From Lentzea waywayandensis (lineage in GTDB: Bacteria > Actinomycetota > Actinomycetes > Mycobacteriales > Pseudonocardiaceae): a stretch of DNA of 64,000 nucleotides. This document shows, one piece after another, positions 34,928 to 43,186 of the stretch (its first letter is position 1; every line of letters starts with the position of its first letter). The notes under the pieces were generated by a model. The model did not search any database. It had not been told where the DNA came from and worked only from the letters and a program-made list of their open reading frames with translations. The translations under genes were made by a program, and so were the position numbers. The stretch lies in contig NZ_FOYL01000008.1 in NCBI RefSeq assembly GCF_900115955.1, forward strand, positions 124,001-188,000, in the 5' to 3' direction.

Positions 34928-36042
34928 TCTCGACCCTCGATCCGGCAAACGGGCTGACCCGCGGTTGGGAGATGCGGGCACCGGAAGCCGACCGTCCGAT
35001 GTGGAGCGTCGCGGTCGACATCGGCGGCGCGTACCCGATAGGCGCGTGCGGTGTTGGACGGATGGACACGGTCACACGGGCCGCCGGCGAGGCGGTGGAG
35101 CGGTTCGCGTTGGTGCCCGGCGACGGGCCGGAGTCCGTGGTGGCGCCGGCGCGGTTGCTGCCCGGCGCGCTGGACTTCGCCGGTGCCTCGCTCGGTGATC
35201 CGCTCGCCGTCGACGAGCCCCTGCGCTGGTACCGCGGTTCCTGGCTTGGCTCCGGTGAGCCGGTGTGGGTGCCTGCGGGCATGGTCGACTACCCCGCGGA
35301 CTCACCGTGGTTCGACTCGACACCGTCCGGAGCGGCGGCCGGGCCGGACCTGGAGTTCGCGGCCAGGGCGGCGCTGCTGGAGTGGATCGAACGCGACGCC
35401 GTCGCGGTTGCCTGGGCGACCGGTGCCGGGGTACGCCGGGTCGAGCCGCCCGCCGGGCGTGTCCGGCGGCTGCTCGAGTCGGTCAGGCACGTCGAACCCC
35501 GCCTGGTCAGCATCCCCGTGCTGCCGGGGTTGAGGTGTGTCATGGCGGCTGTCGTCGACGGGCCCGCGCTCGCGGCTGTCGGAGCGAAGGCACATCACGA
35601 CGCGGACCGGGCGATGCTGGTCGCGTTGCAGGAGTCGTTGCAGGTCAGGGCGGCGCTGCTGGCCATGCGCGCGGAGTGGGGCGAGGTGACGGCGCCTGAG
35701 GTTGTGCGCGACGACGCGGACCGGGCGCGGCTGTACCTCACCCCGGCCGCGGTGGCGGAGGTGCGGGAGCGGCTGAGCGACCTGCCGCTGACCGAACTCG
35801 GCTCGGGTCCGGAGATGGCGCTCGACGAGCTGGTCGCCGCGGTCGTCGCCGACGGCGGACGGCCCGCGCTCGTCGACCTGAGCGAGCGGCTGCCCGCGGC
35901 GCACCGGGCGATGGGGTGGCGAGCGGTCAAGGTCGTGGTGCCGGGGTACCAGCCGTTGCGGATGGACGAACGGCACGCGTTCGGGTGGCGGTACGACCGG
36001 ATGAGAGGGGCGGTCGGGTCGTTCCCGCATCCGCTGATCTGA
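34915..36042 (+). CDS. YcaO-family ATP-dependent RiPP enzyme
   Basis: A 375-residue YcaO protein. ATP/Mg-binding glutamate motifs are visible in TVTRAAGEAVERFAL (SxxGExxER-like) and FAARAALLEWIERDAVAVAW, with further elements KAHHDADRAMLVALQESLQV and the C-terminal VVVPGYQPLRMDERHAFGW. YcaO enzymes activate peptide amides to make azolines, thioamides or amidines. No TfuA, ThiF-like partner or azoline dehydrogenase is evident beside it, so the reaction is open. GTG 34915 has GGGGAG upstream and lies inside the end of the dehydrogenase gene. Confidence 0.82.
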   Translation: MFDLISTLDPANGLTRGWEMRAPEADRPMWSVAVDIGGAYPIGACGVGRMDTVTRAAGEAVERFALVPGDGPESVVAPARLLPGALDFAGASLGDPLAVDEPLRWYRGSWLGSGEPVWVPAGMVDYPADSPWFDSTPSGAAAGPDLEFAARAALLEWIERDAVAVAWATGAGVRRVEPPAGRVRRLLESVRHVEPRLVSIPVLPGLRCVMAAVVDGPALAAVGAKAHHDADRAMLVALQESLQVRAALLAMRAEWGEVTAPEVVRDDADRARLYLTPAAVAEVRERLSDLPLTELGSGPEMALDELVAAVVADGGRPALVDLSERLPAAHRAMGWRAVKVVVPGYQPLRMDERHAFGWRYDRMRGAVGSFPHPLI

Positions 36043-36060
36043 ACCGACCTGGGGGAGAAG

Positions 36061-37629
36061 ATGACGACAGAGGTGCTGCGGCCTCGGCTGGCGTCGTGGA
36101 TCGTCGTGCACGCGCCGATGTCCGACGGAGCGCCGTGGATCGTGGAACGGCCCGGCGCGAACCCGTTGCGGGTGAGCGACGACATCGGTTCGCTGCTGTC
36201 CGCTGTGGACGGTAGGCGGGACGTGGACGCGCTGGCCGGTGTGCTGGGTACGCGCTGGACGCCCGCGCTCGTCGGCGGCGCGGTGCGCAAGCTCGACGAC
36301 CTCGGGCTGCTCGACGGTGCCCCGGAACCCGAACCCGAGAAACGCGTCGTGTGGCTGTCGTGGACGACGGTGCAGTTCCGGCTGGTGCAGGCGGCCAGGG
36401 TGCTGGACCCGTTGCGGCCCTTGCTGGTCCGGCTGCCCGGTCCGGTGATGATCGGACTGGCGCTGCTGCTCGCGCTCGGCGGGATGGCGGCGCTGGTGGC
36501 GTTGCCGCTCGGTGACGCGCTGGGCTCGCAGCTGCCGGTCTCGGCCGCGGTGTGGATCTGGGGCGGGATCGTGCTCACCACCGTGGTGCACGAGTTCGGC
36601 CACGGCGCGACGCTGACGCACTACCGCGGCCGGCCCGGCTGGCTCGGCGTGATGCTGTTCTACCTGACGCCGGCCTGCTTCTGCGAGGTCACCGACGGGT
36701 GGCGGCTCGGCAGGCGCAGCCAACGCGTCTTCGTCGCACTGGCCGGCGTCGCGGTGCAGTCGAGCATCGCCGGCGCGGCGGCGTTGGTGGCACTGCTCGT
36801 ACCTGCCGGGGACGCGCGGACGACGCTGATCGGGTTCGCGGTCGTCTGCTACCTCAGCGGAGTCGTCAATCTGCTGCCGTTCGTGAAGCTCGACGGGTAC
36901 CTCGCGTTGATGGCGCACCTGGACATCCCGCGGCTGCGCGACCGGGCGATCAGCGACGCGCGCGGCTGGCTCGCGTCGGGACGGCGGCACCAGCGCGACC
37001 TCCCGCAGCGGTGGGCGGTCCCGTTCGGGGTGGTGTGCCTGGTGTTCCCGGTGCTGGTGCTGGCACTGGCGTTGTCGAGGTGGACGCACCTGCTGCTCGG
37101 CGCGGGCCGGGCCGGCGGCGCGCTGGTGCTGCTGATCGTGGCCGCCCTCGCGTACTGGGTCGTGCGAGGGCTGGCGCGGACCACGTGGACCGCGCGGCTC
37201 GCGTTGCTGGCCGTCGCGGGTGGGGCGGTGATGGCAGCTTTGCTGTCGTTCGTGCCGGTGCGCAACGACGTCCGGGGCGGCTACGTCAGCGACGGGACGT
37301 CCGTGCGGCTGGTCTTGCCCACCGGAGCCGCCGACGTGCAGTCGGGTGCACAGGTGGTGTTGCGGCGCAACGGGTTGGTGTTCGGCACGGACATCGGGAC
37401 CGCGACGGTGGACGGCAGGCCGAACGTGGGAGAGGCGCCGCTGGGCGCGTTCATGCCGTTCAGGTCGGACACACCGACGGAAGCACTCGTCGTGCCGCTG
37501 CGAGGTGAGGTGCCGCGTGGCGTCGGCGGGGCCTACGTCGTGGGCGAGGACGTGCCGTTGGGCGTGTGGCTGGCGGACAACTACCTGCTGCCCGCGTGGC
37601 GGCAGGTCTTCGGACAGGAGGGAAGCTGA
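36061..37629 (+). CDS. M50-type intramembrane metalloprotease with PqqD-like N-terminus
   Basis: A 522-residue membrane protein. Residues 1-95 look like a PqqD/RRE winged helix (SLLSAVDGRRDVDALAGVLG, VRKLDDLGLLDG), which could grip the leader peptide. Then come about ten helices with the site-2-protease zinc motif HEFGH (in TTVVHEFGHGATL) and the third ligand in LLPFVKLDGYLAL. The end is an extracytoplasmic biotinyl-lipoyl-like or barrel domain. It probably removes the leader during export, as the metalloprotease of daptide clusters does. It precedes the ABC genes with a TGATG overlap. Confidence 0.82.
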   Translation: MTTEVLRPRLASWIVVHAPMSDGAPWIVERPGANPLRVSDDIGSLLSAVDGRRDVDALAGVLGTRWTPALVGGAVRKLDDLGLLDGAPEPEPEKRVVWLSWTTVQFRLVQAARVLDPLRPLLVRLPGPVMIGLALLLALGGMAALVALPLGDALGSQLPVSAAVWIWGGIVLTTVVHEFGHGATLTHYRGRPGWLGVMLFYLTPACFCEVTDGWRLGRRSQRVFVALAGVAVQSSIAGAAALVALLVPAGDARTTLIGFAVVCYLSGVVNLLPFVKLDGYLALMAHLDIPRLRDRAISDARGWLASGRRHQRDLPQRWAVPFGVVCLVFPVLVLALALSRWTHLLLGAGRAGGALVLLIVAALAYWVVRGLARTTWTARLALLAVAGGAVMAALLSFVPVRNDVRGGYVSDGTSVRLVLPTGAADVQSGAQVVLRRNGLVFGTDIGTATVDGRPNVGEAPLGAFMPFRSDTPTEALVVPLRGEVPRGVGGAYVVGEDVPLGVWLADNYLLPAWRQVFGQEGS

Positions 37630-38336
37630 TGATCGAGTTCCGGGACTTCACCAAGCGCTACGGGGACCTGACGGCGGTCGAGGACCTCAGTTTCGAGGTC
37701 CGGCCGGGGCGCGTCGTCGGGCTGCTCGGGCCCAACGGGGCGGGCAAGAGCACGTCGTTGCGCGGGCTGCTGGGGCTGGTGCGGCCGACGTCCGGCGCGG
37801 CGACCGTGTTCGGCGTCCCGTATGAGCGGCTGACGAACCCGGCGCGCCGGGTCGGCGTGCACATGGACGGGCTCGGGTTCGAGACCGGCATGACCGGGCG
37901 CCGGCACCTCCAGATCTGCGCTGTTGCCGCGGATGCGCCGCGCGGCCGGGTCGACGAGGTGCTGGACCTGGTCGGGCTCGCCGACGCAGGGCGGCGCAGG
38001 CTGGGCCGGTACTCGACCGGCATGAAGCAACGGCTCGGGCTGGCGACCGCGTTGATCGGTGATCCCGAGGTGCTCGTGCTGGACGAGCCCGCGAACGGCC
38101 TCGACCCGCAAGGCATCCGGTGGCTGCGGAACTTCCTGCGCTCGTTCGCCGACCGCGGCGGCACCGTGCTGTTGTCGAGCCACCAGCTGGCCGAACTGGC
38201 GCAGACCGTGGACGAGGTCGTGATCATCAACGGTCGCCGGGTGTTCAGCGGATCGCTGGACGCGCTGACCGGCGGTGGCGCGCACAACCTCGAAGACCGC
38301 TACTTCGAGCTGGTTGAGGACGGCGTTCATGCGTAA
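37629..38336 (+). CDS. ABC transporter ATP-binding protein of the RiPP cluster
   Basis: A 235-residue ATPase: Walker A GLLGPNGAGKSTSLRGLLG, signature YSTGMKQRLGLATAL (variant of LSGGQ), Walker B VLVLDEPANGLDPQG and switch His in LLSSHQLAEL. It belongs to the DrrA/CcmA-type exporter group and should power export or self-protection for the modified peptides with the two permease genes that follow. Confidence 0.9.
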   Translation: MIEFRDFTKRYGDLTAVEDLSFEVRPGRVVGLLGPNGAGKSTSLRGLLGLVRPTSGAATVFGVPYERLTNPARRVGVHMDGLGFETGMTGRRHLQICAVAADAPRGRVDEVLDLVGLADAGRRRLGRYSTGMKQRLGLATALIGDPEVLVLDEPANGLDPQGIRWLRNFLRSFADRGGTVLLSSHQLAELAQTVDEVVIINGRRVFSGSLDALTGGGAHNLEDRYFELVEDGVHA

Positions 38337-38970
38337 CGCGCTGCGTTCGGAAGTGCTCAAGGTCGTCAGCGGGTTCTGGATGCTCGCCGTGCTCTCCTAC
38401 GGGTTGCTGCTGCCGTTCATCATGTGGAGCTTCTTCGGCGGTGACGCCCGGGGCAGCCTCTCCGTGGCGCCGGTCGCGGCCGCCTTCACCGGCTGCTACC
38501 TCGTCACCCGCGACTACTACTACGGCTCCATTCAGCGCGTGGTGTTGTTCAACTCCAAGCAACACGTGTTCTTCGCGAAGCTCGTGGCAGGTCTCGTCGG
38601 CGGACTCGCCACCGGTCTGATCGGTGTGCTCGGCTGGGCGCTGCTCTCCGCGTTCGAGTGGCGGGTCGCGGCCGGGTGCGTGGTGGGGTGCGGACTGGCC
38701 GGGGTGTTCGGGGCTGCGGTCGGGTGGGTGCTGCCGAACTACTACCTGGCCACGTTCGTTGCGCTGGTCGTGCCGCTGACCGCGGGGACGGCGCTCGCCA
38801 CGTTGTACCCGGAAGTGGGGAAGTACCTGCCCTCCAACACTTTCGCGGGCGTGATCGGCGTGACGCCGGGGTTGCTGCCGGTGTGGGGGAGCGCCGGGTT
38901 TGCGCTGGTGTGGGTCGCCGTGGCGGCGTTCGCCGGACGGGCGTTGTTCCTGCGCCGGGAACTGTCGTGA
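38329..38970 (+). CDS. ABC transporter permease of the RiPP cluster
   Basis: The 213-residue protein has six predicted helices and no ATPase motif. It begins MRNALRSEVLKVVSGFWMLA, the usual amphipathic start of ABC-2 type permeases, and contains the DYYYGSIQRVVLF loop. It overlaps the ATPase gene by 8 bp and the next permease by 4 bp. Confidence 0.8.
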   Translation: MRNALRSEVLKVVSGFWMLAVLSYGLLLPFIMWSFFGGDARGSLSVAPVAAAFTGCYLVTRDYYYGSIQRVVLFNSKQHVFFAKLVAGLVGGLATGLIGVLGWALLSAFEWRVAAGCVVGCGLAGVFGAAVGWVLPNYYLATFVALVVPLTAGTALATLYPEVGKYLPSNTFAGVIGVTPGLLPVWGSAGFALVWVAVAAFAGRALFLRRELS

Positions 38971-39494
38971 CCGCGTTGCGAGCCGAGCTCATGCGGCTGG
39001 GCTTGGACCTGATGCTGCTCGGGTTCGCCTTCGCCGCGGCCGTCCTCGGGCTGGCCGGTTCACCGGACGTCGTGCTGGTGGCGGCGTTGTACCCGGCCGT
39101 GCGGTACACCTACGACCTGCGCTGGGGCATGATGGCCCGCGCGGTGCTGCTCGCCGGGCGGCAACCCGTGCTGGTGGCGAGGGTGGTCGCCGCACTGCTC
39201 GGCGGAGCGGTGATCGGTTCCGCCGGCGTGCTCGCCTCCCTGGTGCCGTGGGCGGCGACCGACGCGGAGATGCTGGTGACGGCGCCGCTGGCCGCGGTGT
39301 CCGGGCTGTTCGCCGGGGTGGTGCTGCGGAACTACTTCCTCGCGCCGCTGGCGGTGGTGCTGGTGCACATCGGGACCAAGCTCGCGGTGGTGAAGTGGCC
39401 GGTGCTCGGACCGGAGATGTGGGTGCTCGGCGTGGGCGTGCTGCTGATCACGGGCGTTGTGGCGTGGCTCTCGCTGAGCCTGCGTGACCTGTGA
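38967..39494 (+). CDS. second membrane subunit of the RiPP exporter
   Basis: The 175-residue protein has about five hydrophobic helices and a short cytoplasmic start (VTALRAELMRLGLDL). The GTG start overlaps the previous stop. It is likely the second permease half or an immunity membrane protein. No specific family is recognised. Confidence 0.65.
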   Translation: MTALRAELMRLGLDLMLLGFAFAAAVLGLAGSPDVVLVAALYPAVRYTYDLRWGMMARAVLLAGRQPVLVARVVAALLGGAVIGSAGVLASLVPWAATDAEMLVTAPLAAVSGLFAGVVLRNYFLAPLAVVLVHIGTKLAVVKWPVLGPEMWVLGVGVLLITGVVAWLSLSLRDL

Positions 39495-39536
39495 CGGAAC
39501 TGCGGCTTTACTCCATTGGGCGGATACTGATCGCTC

Positions 39537-40661
39537 GTGTTCACCAAACGCCCGCTCCTCGCTGACTCGTTGCTGGCGCTCGTCCTGATCGTCCTGCACC
39601 CGCTCGTGCTGCGAGCGGTGGACGAGCCGGGGCTGCTGCCGGTCGCGGTGGGCGTGGCGGGCATCGTGCCGCTGGCGGTGCGCCGCCGGACACCGCAGGT
39701 GGTCTTCGCGCTGGTCCTGATCGCCGCGACGGTGTTGGTCGCGCGGTACGGCACGGTCGGCGGCGTGGGACTCGCGTTGCAGGTGGCGCTCTACACCGTC
39801 GCCGTGCGGGAGACGTTGCGCGTCACGCTGAGCCTCACCGCGCTCGTCGGCGTTGCCGAGGTGACCAGCGTAGTGGCGGGCGTGCACGAGATTCACCCGG
39901 TCAGCCTGCTGTTCGACCTCGTGATCGTCGTCGGCGCGGTGGTGCTCGGACGCGTGGTGCGCCGCAGCTCGGAACGCGCGCGGCAGCTCGAACTGGCCGT
40001 GATTGAGCTGGAGGCGGCCCGCGAGCAACTCGCCGAGGAGGCCGCGATGCGCGAACGCGCCCGCATCGCCCGCGAGCTGCACGACATCGTGGCTCACAGC
40101 CTGAGCGTGATCGCGGTCCGCGCGGGCGTGGGCCGGGCGATGGCGGAAGATCCGCGGCTGGCTCGCGAGGCCTTGGAGGTAGTCGAGACGACGGCCAAGG
40201 AAGCGCTGGCCGAGATGCGGTATCTGCTCGGCGCGCTGCGATCGTCTCCTTCGGACACTTCGCTGGAACCGCAGCCGGGCCTGGACCAGCTAGAGGTGCT
40301 GACCACGTCGATGCGCGACGTCGGCCTGGCGCCGGTCCTGGTCTCCAGCGGCGAGGCGTTCCCGATGACCGCGGGAGCCGAGCTGACGGTCTACCGAATC
40401 GTGCAGGAGGCGTTGACGAACACGCTGCGGCACTCGTGCGGCCCGGAGGTGTCGGTCGAACTGCGGTACCTGACCGACCGGCTGGAGGTCGAGGTCACGA
40501 ACTCTTCGAGCGCCGAGACCGGCACACCTGGCTACGGCCTGGTGGGCATGCGTGAGCGAGCGCTGGTCTACGGCGGCTCGCTGGACGCGAACCGGTTGCC
40601 GGACGGTCGGTTCCGGGTGATGGTCACGCTGCCGCGCGAGAAGCAGGAGGCGGTCCGATGA
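39537..40661 (+). CDS. sensor histidine kinase (HisKA_3 type)
   Basis: A 374-residue membrane kinase: four to five N-terminal helices, a coiled linker, the dimerisation motif ARIARELHDIVAHSLSVIAV with the phospho-acceptor His, and an HATPase_c domain (EALTNTLRHS, then GYGLVGMRERALVYGG). It starts at GTG 39537, 43 bp after the exporter gene, and overlaps the response regulator by 4 bp. It probably controls the RiPP operons or their resistance function; the signal is unknown. Confidence 0.9.
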   Translation: MFTKRPLLADSLLALVLIVLHPLVLRAVDEPGLLPVAVGVAGIVPLAVRRRTPQVVFALVLIAATVLVARYGTVGGVGLALQVALYTVAVRETLRVTLSLTALVGVAEVTSVVAGVHEIHPVSLLFDLVIVVGAVVLGRVVRRSSERARQLELAVIELEAAREQLAEEAAMRERARIARELHDIVAHSLSVIAVRAGVGRAMAEDPRLAREALEVVETTAKEALAEMRYLLGALRSSPSDTSLEPQPGLDQLEVLTTSMRDVGLAPVLVSSGEAFPMTAGAELTVYRIVQEALTNTLRHSCGPEVSVELRYLTDRLEVEVTNSSSAETGTPGYGLVGMRERALVYGGSLDANRLPDGRFRVMVTLPREKQEAVR

Positions 40662-41317
40662 TCCGCGTGGTGGTGGCGGACGACCAGCCGCTGGTCCGGG
40701 TGGGGTTCGTGACGTTCCTGGGCGCGCAGCCGGGCATCGAGATCGTCGGCGAGGCCGGCGACGGCGCGGAGAGCGTGCGGGTGATCAGCGAGACCGTGCC
40801 CGATGTCGTGCTGATGGACGTGCGTATGCCCGCGTTCGACGGTATCGAGGCCACCCGCCGCATCGCCACTATGTTCGGCTCGCGCATCGCCGTGATCATC
40901 CTGACGACGTTCGACTTCGACGAGTACGTGTTCTCCGCCTTGCGGGCGGGTGCCTCGGGTTTTCTGCTCAAGGACACTCGCCCGGAGGACCTCGTGCAGG
41001 CGGTGCGCGCGGTGGCGTCAGGTGACGCATTGCTCGCGCCGGCCGTGACGAAGCGGCTGATCAAGGAGTTCGTGCGGGGGCCCGCTGTCGGGCTGGGCGA
41101 GCTCGACGCGTTGACCAAGCGCGAGAACGAGATCATGGTGCTCGTTGCGCGCGGATTGTCGAACAGCGAGATCGCCGAGCGCTGCCACCTGTCCGAGGCC
41201 ACGGTGAAGACGCACGTCAACCGCTTGATGAACAAGCTTGAGCTGTCATCCCGCGCTCAGGTCGTGGTTGCGGCTTATGAAGCCGGGCTCGTGGTGCCTT
41301 CTCGGTTCAGTGGTTGA
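40658..41317 (+). CDS. NarL/FixJ-type response regulator
   Basis: The 219-residue protein has a receiver domain with acidic DD near the start, phospho-acceptor Asp in DVVLMDVRMPAFDGIE, switch Thr in IILTTFDFDEYVF and Lys in FLLKDTRPEDL. The C-terminal LuxR helix-turn-helix reads RGLSNSEIAERCHLSEATVK. It is the partner of the upstream kinase. Confidence 0.92.
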   Translation: MIRVVVADDQPLVRVGFVTFLGAQPGIEIVGEAGDGAESVRVISETVPDVVLMDVRMPAFDGIEATRRIATMFGSRIAVIILTTFDFDEYVFSALRAGASGFLLKDTRPEDLVQAVRAVASGDALLAPAVTKRLIKEFVRGPAVGLGELDALTKRENEIMVLVARGLSNSEIAERCHLSEATVKTHVNRLMNKLELSSRAQVVVAAYEAGLVVPSRFSG

Positions 41318-41379
41318 GCCTGTGGGGTGTCAGAACTCTGCAGTCAACTGCTGAGCTGCGGTGATCGGGTTCTATCGCC

Positions 41380-42240
41380 CTGACGGCATGATCGTGGAGG
41401 TGGCGCTGCGATTGCTGTACTTCGTCTTCGTCCGGCTGGTGAGTTGGCTGGTTCTGCTCGGTCGGTCGTCGGCGGCGTAAGGATGTGGAGTGTTGCTGGT
41501 GTTGCGGCACGAGGTCGCGGTGTTGCGCTGAGGTCATCGTCGTCTGCGGTTGAACTGGGCTGATCGTGCGGTGCTGGCTGCATTGGTCTGCGGCTGCCTG
41601 TCTGGTTGCGGGAGCACCGGTTGGTGTCTCCTGGCACCGTGCTGCGGTGGCATCGGCGCTTGGTCGCAAAGCAGTGGACCTATCCGAACCGAGCCGGAGC
41701 CGGGCGCCCACAGGTCGACGACACCGTCGTGGCGTTGATCGAGCGCATGGCGCAGGAGAACACCGGATGGGGCTACCGCCGTATCCAAGGTGAGCTGCTC
41801 GAGCTCGGACACCGGATAGCCGCGTCGACCGTCCGTCGTGTCCTCAAGCGGCTGCGGATACCACCCGACTTCCGATTCATGGTTCGTGACAGGGCCGGTC
41901 AAGTCGCGGCGTCGTTCGATTCCGTACTCGCCGACGCTGGTATCGACGTCGTGAAGATCCCACCGCGCTGTCCGTGGGCCGACTGCTACGCCGAACGGTT
42001 CGTCGGAACCGTCAGACGAGAGCTCACAGACAGGCTGCTCATCATCAACGAGCATCACCTGAAGTCAGTGCTGAACCGCTATGTGTCCCACTACAACCAC
42101 CGACGACCACACCGAGCGAGGCGCCACACCCCACCGCGACCCGATCACCCGATCGCAGAGCCAGACTGTCGGTCCGTTCGTCGCCGGCAAATACTCGGCG
42201 GCTTGATCAACGAGTACGAACCTGCAGCTGCTTGACGCGC
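41380..42240 (+). pseudogene. integrase-core (rve) IS transposase, frameshifted and internally deleted
   Basis: Protein blocks of one transposase lie in changing frames: LLYFVFVRLVSWLVLLGRSS, VLLVLRHEVAVLR, TVLRWHRRLVAKQWTYPNRA, TGWGYRRIQGELLELGHRIA, then a jump to VRDRAGQVAASFDSVLADAG, CPWADCYAERFVGTVRRELT and HYNHRRPHRARRH. About 40 residues with the first catalytic Asp are missing between RIPP and DFRF. The stop is at 42233-42235. It cannot be active. Confidence 0.75.
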
Positions 42241-42281
42241 AGGTCAGACATATCGGGCCGTGTTTTGACACCCCACACGGC
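42167..42281 (+). repeat. IS 3'-end copy, right of the RiPP cluster
   Basis: This is the direct-repeat partner of 26514-26627. It covers the last transposase codons (GGLINEYEPA) and the non-coding end up to TTTTGACACCCCACACGGC. Confidence 0.7.
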
Positions 42282-42536
42282 ACGCCGATCGAGCCGCGGA
42301 ACTTCAACCGGTCATGGGACCGCTGGTGTGAGAAGGCGGGCGTTCCGAAGATCACGGTTCACGACGGCAGGCGGAGTTGCGCGTCGCTGCTCGCGGAGCT
42401 GAACGTGCACCCGAGCGTGATCATGCGCATCCTGCGTCACGCGAATATGAAGGTCACGATGGAGATCTACACCGAGGTCTCCGACGAGGAGACGAGGAAG
42501 GCGCTTCAGCAGCTGAGCGAAAGCCTCGATTTCTGA
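42270..42536 (+). pseudogene. tyrosine recombinase (integrase) C-terminal fragment
   Basis: The frame reads TPHGTPIEPRNFNRSWDRWC, KITVHDGRRSCASLLAEL (catalytic HxxR), VIMRILRHANMKVTMEIYTE (second His region and nucleophile Tyr) and a normal helical end. The N-terminal 300 residues are gone, replaced by the IS. It stops 78 bp from the 3' end of tRNA-Val(CAC), the usual place for an integrase after site-specific insertion. Confidence 0.8.
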
Positions 42537-42567
42537 CCCGCTGCTGTACTTTGCTGCTTGCATCAAC

Positions 42568-42607
42568 GTCAAAGGCCTGGAACCTCGTAAGGTTCCAGGC
42601 CTTTGAC
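42568..42607. terminator. 17-bp perfect hairpin between integrase fragment and tRNA
   Basis: GTCAAAGGCCTGGAACC (42568-42584) pairs perfectly with GGTTCCAGGCCTTTGAC (42591-42607) around TCGTAA. A-rich and T-rich stem ends suit termination in both directions. It probably ends the tRNA-Val transcript. Confidence 0.8.
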
Positions 42608-42613
42608 CTGCAA

Positions 42614-42685
42614 TGGGCGATACTGGGATCGAACCAGTGACCTCTTCGGTGTGAACGAAGCGCTCTCCCGCTGAGCTAAACGCCC
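42614..42685 (-). tRNA. tRNA-Val (anticodon CAC)
   Basis: The cloverleaf is clear: D-arm around AGCTCAGCGGGAGAGC, anticodon stem CTTCG/CGAAG with loop TTCACAC, and T-arm ACTGGTTCGATCCCAGT. CCA is not encoded. Acceptor pair 6:67 is T-T, where GGGCGAT would give a full helix. The integrase fragment lies at its 3' side. Confidence 0.95.
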
Positions 42686-42741
42686 GTGTTCTGTTGTGGT
42701 GCTGTCCCGCTCTCGCGGTGTGGCCATAGCCTACAACATCA

Positions 42742-43164
42742 TCAACGAGAACCAAAAATCGGGCTCTGCAACCAGGTCCACTCCAGGCCGAACCAGCCTC
42801 CCACCAGTGCGAACACGTTCAGGAAGTAGCAGGTGACGAGGACGATGGCGCAGACGCCCGCCATCACCAGGCCGCGGACCCAGGACGGCTGGCGCTTGAG
42901 CCAGGCCACCCAGCGGTCGTAGTAGCGCTTGGCGAACTTCAGGACTCGGCCTGCCCACTCGAACTCCGTGGCGAGGATGGCGAGGCCCGCGAATACGACG
43001 AGCCAGCCCGGGCCTGGGTACGGGATCATGATGATGCCCGCGATCAGCACGAGGCCGCCGATGACGCCCACGCCGATTCGGTAGGCCAGGTTCAGCGCCG
43101 GGTTTCGGTGGAACCAGTGGCGCCAGCCCTTGTGCTCGTCGGGCTTCACTTCGGGCTTCGTCAT
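42742..43164 (-). CDS. TIGR02611 family membrane protein
   Basis: A 140-residue protein with His/Trp-rich start (HKGWRHWFHRNPALNLAYRI), two central helices (IGVGVIGGLVLIAGIIMIPY and WLVVFAGLAILATEFEWAGR) and a third near the C-terminus. GPGWLVVFAGLAILATEF is the family hallmark. It is common in actinomycetes; function is unknown. Confidence 0.8.
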   Translation of the reverse strand: MTKPEVKPDEHKGWRHWFHRNPALNLAYRIGVGVIGGLVLIAGIIMIPYPGPGWLVVFAGLAILATEFEWAGRVLKFAKRYYDRWVAWLKRQPSWVRGLVMAGVCAIVLVTCYFLNVFALVGGWFGLEWTWLQSPIFGSR

Positions 43165-43186
43165 GTGTCGATCATCCTGTTGGGAT

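Noticed and set aside
30216..39494. A thioamitide cluster
   Set aside because: Kinase, HopA1 and YcaO genes fit in part, but TfuA and the cysteine decarboxylase are missing while the daptide-type aminotransferase and dehydrogenase are present. Kept only as an alternative.
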